A DNA stretch of 11,680 nt, from positions 1 to 11,680 of the forward strand of contig LT636246.1 in assembly GCA_900128565.1 (NCBI GenBank), given 5' to 3'. Within the stretch, counting starts at the first letter, position 1; each line of letters begins with the position of its first letter. The notes below the pieces were generated by a model that did no database searches, was not told the origin of the DNA, and was given only the letters and a program-made list of their open reading frames with translations. Positions 9,968-11,680 of this stretch are shown piece after piece. Both the position numbers and the translations under genes were made by a program. The stretch is from Stramenopiles sp. TOSAG23-6. Taxonomy: Eukaryota; Sar.

Positions 9968-10098
9968 TATTTTCTTTTGGGTAAATTATATAAGGTTAAG
10001 TTCTAGTTAAGATGTGACTAAAATATAGGGTACCTGAAGTAGTCAGTCGTAGGCAGAGTCGAGTTTCATGCAAGCGCGCAAGGGTAGTATTAGATTTA
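9968..10098. other. Promoter side of the secreted ankyrin gene
   Basis: These 131 bases lie between the ankyrin gene start and the left end of the transposable element. They should hold the minus-strand promoter. TATATAA on the minus strand (9986-9992) lies only about 19 bases before the ATG, which is too close for an ordinary TATA box with a normal leader. No other feature is visible. Confidence 0.4.
10096..10098. repeat. Left target-site duplication, TTA
   Basis: TTA immediately precedes the left terminal repeat and is matched by TTA at 10654-10656 immediately after the right one. Wider flanks share TTAGAT, so the empty site may have been a short TTAGAT tandem, and the true duplication length is slightly ambiguous. 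Confidence 0.65.
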
Positions 10099-10148
10099 GG
10101 TTCAGTCCACGCAGCTTTTTTTGACGACACGACGAGCGACACGACACG
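10099..10148 (+). repeat. Left terminal inverted repeat
   Basis: Fifty bases starting GGTTCAGTCCACGCAGC, followed by T7 and ACGAC-rich sequence. It matches the reverse complement of 10604-10653 at 47 of 50 positions; mismatches are at repeat positions 4, 26 and 36. Confidence 0.9.
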
Positions 10149-10153
10149 GTTTT

Positions 10154-10166
10154 TAACCCTAACCCT
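10154..10166 (-). repeat. Telomere-like CCCTAA repeat inside the element
   Basis: TAACCCTAACCCT is two CCCTAA units directly inside the left terminal repeat. This is the C-strand of a TTAGGG telomere sequence. It is too short to be a telomere and could be a chance motif, a protein-binding site, or a remnant of repair or insertion. Confidence 0.7.
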
Positions 10167-10207
10167 CGTGTCGAATAGCTTAAGTAGCGACCTGTTTGTA
10201 CCAAAAT

Positions 10208-10272
10208 AATCGTGTCGTGTCGTCGTGTTTTTCAAAAAAGATTCTACAAAAACACATCGACACGACACGATT
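10208..10272. repeat. Long hairpin within the element
   Basis: The arm at 10208-10232 and the arm at 10248-10272 are complementary at 23 of 25 positions, with a 15-base A-rich loop between. Both arms consist of CGTGTCG/CGACACG-type repeats. It is probably a product of the internal inverted-repeat structure of the element rather than an RNA gene. Confidence 0.8.
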
Positions 10273-10291
10273 ACATCGACACGACATGATT
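10254..10291. repeat. Two 19-bp tandem repeats in the element
   Basis: Units ACATCGACACGACACGATT and ACATCGACACGACATGATT are adjacent and differ at one position. They share the CGACACGAC core of the terminal repeats, as repeated transposase-binding sites often do; binding is inference. Confidence 0.85.
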
Positions 10292-10603
10292 ACTCAGCGC
10301 AAGTAAAACACGAAAGTGCAACGTTTTCACTCATAAAATGCATTCTAGGAAGTTTTCGATGCTGAATCTTTTTTTATAGGCTGCGTACACGATGTACACA
10401 ACTATTCTCTAATATAACCATTTGTTTATTTTCACTATAATGCATTGTAAAATAAGAACTTTTATTTTTTCTCAGGTACACAGACCACAAATTGCTATTA
10501 AATTTTTCCTTATTTCGTGTGTCATGTCGAGTCGTGTTGTGTATTTTTTTTTTTGTTCTGCATGGACACTTTTTTTTTTCTGAAAAGCATGATCTATAAT
10601 TTT

Positions 10604-10653
10604 CGTGTCGTGTCGCTTGTCGTGTCGCCAAAAAAAGCTGCGTGGACTGGACC
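10604..10653 (-). repeat. Right terminal inverted repeat
   Basis: Inverted copy of 10099-10148, ending GCTGCGTGGACTGGACC, with 47 of 50 matches. The conserved blocks are CAGTCCACGCAGC, the T7 run and the ACGAC-rich inner part. Confidence 0.9.
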
Positions 10654-10656
10654 TTA
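10654..10656. repeat. Right target-site duplication, TTA
   Basis: TTA directly follows the right terminal repeat and matches TTA at 10096-10098. Confidence 0.65.
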
Positions 10657-10865
10657 GATTAGTAGCAGCACGTGCAGATCTGCAGCAGTCTTTGACTTGA
10701 CTTTGAGTTCAACTTATTTATGCGCTGGTCAAAATTAGGGTTAGGGTTAGGGATTCATGAGTCAGTCATGTGACATTTCAATCATGGCCAAGTCGAATAA
10801 AAAATAAAATCTAAAATTAAATCTCTCGATTCAACGAAGTAAAACAAGGCATTCCTTCTTATAAA
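10657..10865. other. Promoter side of the plus-strand secreted-protein gene
   Basis: About 209 bases between the element and the next ATG. They hold a 12-bp palindrome TGCAGATCTGCA (10673-10684), three TTAGGG units (10735-10752), and an AT-rich stretch before the ATG. The promoter should lie here. No clear TATA box at normal distance is seen. Confidence 0.45.
10735..10752 (+). repeat. Three TTAGGG units upstream of a gene
   Basis: Three perfect TTAGGG copies end about 113 bases before the ATG at 10866 and lie outside the transposable element. They match the telomere repeat of many eukaryotes. In this position they could be an interstitial telomeric trace or a telo-box-like promoter site; the sequence alone does not decide. 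Confidence 0.85.
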
Positions 10866-11597
10866 ATGGCAAGAACATTGTTATTTTACACTTTTATTTT
10901 CTTAATTTATGATCTAGTAGTAGCTAAATTGCCATGTTTCAAGTATAGTGGAAAGAAGTTGGAGTGTTTTGTTTCTGGTTGTGAATATTATGGCAGCTTT
11001 TTATTAGGAAGTGTTGAGTTTCCAAAGAACGACTGTCATTTATCTATCACAAAGTATATCGAGGTACTTGATTCATATCGTGATTTTCTAGGTGTTGATT
11101 TCTTACCTCTGAATAAAAGTGACCCTTCCAGCCATCATGTGCAAATGAAATTAAAAGTTCCTGAACGACTATTTAGGGAACCCCAAAGTCACAATGTCAT
11201 AAAACTACTACCAACAGAGAATTGGACTAGACTCCAAAGAAATAATTATCTAAAAGAGTTATATTACAGAATGAAATCAATGCATATTACACCTCATTTT
11301 ATCGATCAAGTAGAAATACCATTTGAAAAAATCGATAAAAGGTGGATTTCACTATTTATTCAGAACAATCTAGAATTTTTTGAAAGTCAATTCGGCAAAA
11401 ACTTTATTGTAGAAGATCATCTTACACCACTACGATTTCAACAATTATTAGAGAAGAGCAAATCATCAATTTTTGCGTCGTTAAGGATTGAAATCTTAAG
11501 TAATATAGGATCAAGTTTTTTCTGCAGTATTTTAACACTGCAATATTTGTTACTTAAAACTAGAGAATATGTATGTATGTTTTATATGAATTTCTAA
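10866..11597 (+). CDS. Signal-peptide protein with N-terminal cysteines; probable first exon
   Basis: The open frame encodes 243 residues from the first ATG. MARTLLFYTFIFLIYDLVVA (1-20) is a strong signal peptide with a likely cleavage after VVA. Cys24, Cys34, Cys39 and Cys57 suggest a small disulfide-bonded N-terminal part. NKS (83-85) and NWT (119-121) are N-glycosylation sequons. The middle is helical and rich in Phe, Leu and Lys. The C-terminal part (about 208-230) is hydrophobic and could start a membrane segment. I do not recognise a family. The frame probably does not really end at 11597: a GTATGT donor lies at 11575, and joining 11574 to 11657 keeps the frame open to the window end with hydrophobic residues. 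The true product is then longer than this window shows. It is divergent from the secreted ankyrin gene. Confidence 0.72.
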   Translation: MARTLLFYTFIFLIYDLVVAKLPCFKYSGKKLECFVSGCEYYGSFLLGSVEFPKNDCHLSITKYIEVLDSYRDFLGVDFLPLNKSDPSSHHVQMKLKVPERLFREPQSHNVIKLLPTENWTRLQRNNYLKELYYRMKSMHITPHFIDQVEIPFEKIDKRWISLFIQNNLEFFESQFGKNFIVEDHLTPLRFQQLLEKSKSSIFASLRIEILSNIGSSFFCSILTLQYLLLKTREYVCMFYMNF

Positions 11598-11656
11598 TTT
11601 AATTTTTTCTGAAATGTTTTTTTCGTACGAAATTTCGTACCTAACAATTTTTTTAG
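11575..11656 (+). other. Probable spliceosomal intron (82 bp)
   Basis: The donor is GTATGT at 11575, the branch-site-like CTAAC is at 11641-11645, and a T-rich tract runs into AG at 11655-11656. The overlapping donor at 11571 would give a stop three codons into the next exon; the donor at 11575 (phase 1) leaves it open to the window end. This makes 11575 the better choice. Confidence 0.65.
11625..11640. repeat. 16-bp perfect palindrome
   Basis: GTACGAAATTTCGTAC reads the same on both strands. It lies inside the predicted intron just before the branch-site-like CTAAC. It could be a protein-binding site or chance in AT-rich DNA. Confidence 0.85.
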
Positions 11657-11680
11657 ATTTTTTTTTGAAATATTTTTTCA

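Larger units (their letters stand above)
10099..10653. mobile_element. MITE-like non-autonomous DNA transposon, possibly PIF/Harbinger type
   Basis: The 555-bp element is bounded by near-perfect 50-bp inverted repeats and flanked by TTA on both sides. The interior has no credible coding sequence: the frames present are short, made of repeat DNA, and show no transposase motif. It is rich in ACGACAC-type subterminal repeats in both orientations. Small size, long terminal repeats and lack of a transposase define a MITE. A TTA duplication and ends beginning with GG fit PIF/Harbinger elements, but the family is inference, since no transposase is here. It lies between two divergent secreted-protein genes and may have brought in or displaced regulatory sequence. 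Confidence 0.82.

Noticed and set aside
9986-9992. TATA box of the secreted ankyrin gene
   Set aside because: TATATAA is only about 19 bases before the ATG, too close for a normal TATA-dependent leader.
9735-10010. Plus-strand 91-residue frame
   Set aside because: Antisense to the signal-peptide end of the secreted ankyrin gene; low-complexity Ser/Lys content and no domain.
9996-10268. Minus-strand 90-residue frame across the left end of the element
   Set aside because: It consists largely of repeat DNA from the MITE and its hairpin; no protein features.
10208-10291. CRISPR-like array
   Set aside because: Only two adjacent 19-bp units without spacers, in a eukaryotic transposable element.
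10374-10631. Minus-strand 85-residue frame inside the element
   Set aside because: Translated ACGAC repeats and homopolymers give Thr/Arg/His-rich sequence with no transposase motif.

Overview
The window comes from a eukaryotic nuclear genome. It is AT-rich, uses the standard genetic code, has well-spaced genes without bacterial-style operons or Shine-Dalgarno sites, carries AATAAA-type polyadenylation signals, one convincing short spliceosomal intron (GTATGT, CTAAC, T-rich tract, AG), short TTAGGG tracts and a small inverted-repeat transposable element. Intron-poor genes and short intergenic spaces point to a compact genome, such as a unicellular eukaryote or early-branching lineage. I cannot name the taxon from sequence alone. 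Scattered N bases mark a draft assembly.

Layout: (1) positions 1-6705, minus strand: one continuous frame of 2235 codons with no stop. It encodes the start and most of a giant coiled-coil protein with three ankyrin repeats near the window edge; the 3' end lies outside. (2) 6706-6934: short gap between divergent genes. (3) 6935-7342, plus: a 135-residue protein with a UBA-like helical domain. (4) 7343-7489: gap between convergent genes, with a polyadenylation signal. (5) 7490-8821, minus: a PLP-dependent class V aminotransferase-fold enzyme that lacks the cysteine loop of cysteine desulfurases. (6) 9017-9967, minus: a protein with a signal peptide and C-terminal ankyrin-like repeats. (7) 9968-10865: intergenic DNA holding a 555-bp MITE-like element (10099-10653) with 50-bp terminal inverted repeats and a TTA target duplication, internal ACGACAC-type repeats, a long hairpin, and telomere-like repeats inside and outside it. 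(8) 10866 onward, plus: a second signal-peptide protein, Cys-rich near its N terminus, whose first exon probably ends at 11574 and is followed by an 82-bp intron.

The genes do not form an obvious pathway. The best candidates for something undescribed are the giant coiled-coil/ankyrin protein with an unrecognised globular block at about residues 1530-1715, the exported ankyrin protein, and the two divergent secreted-protein genes separated by a non-autonomous transposon carrying telomere-like motifs.
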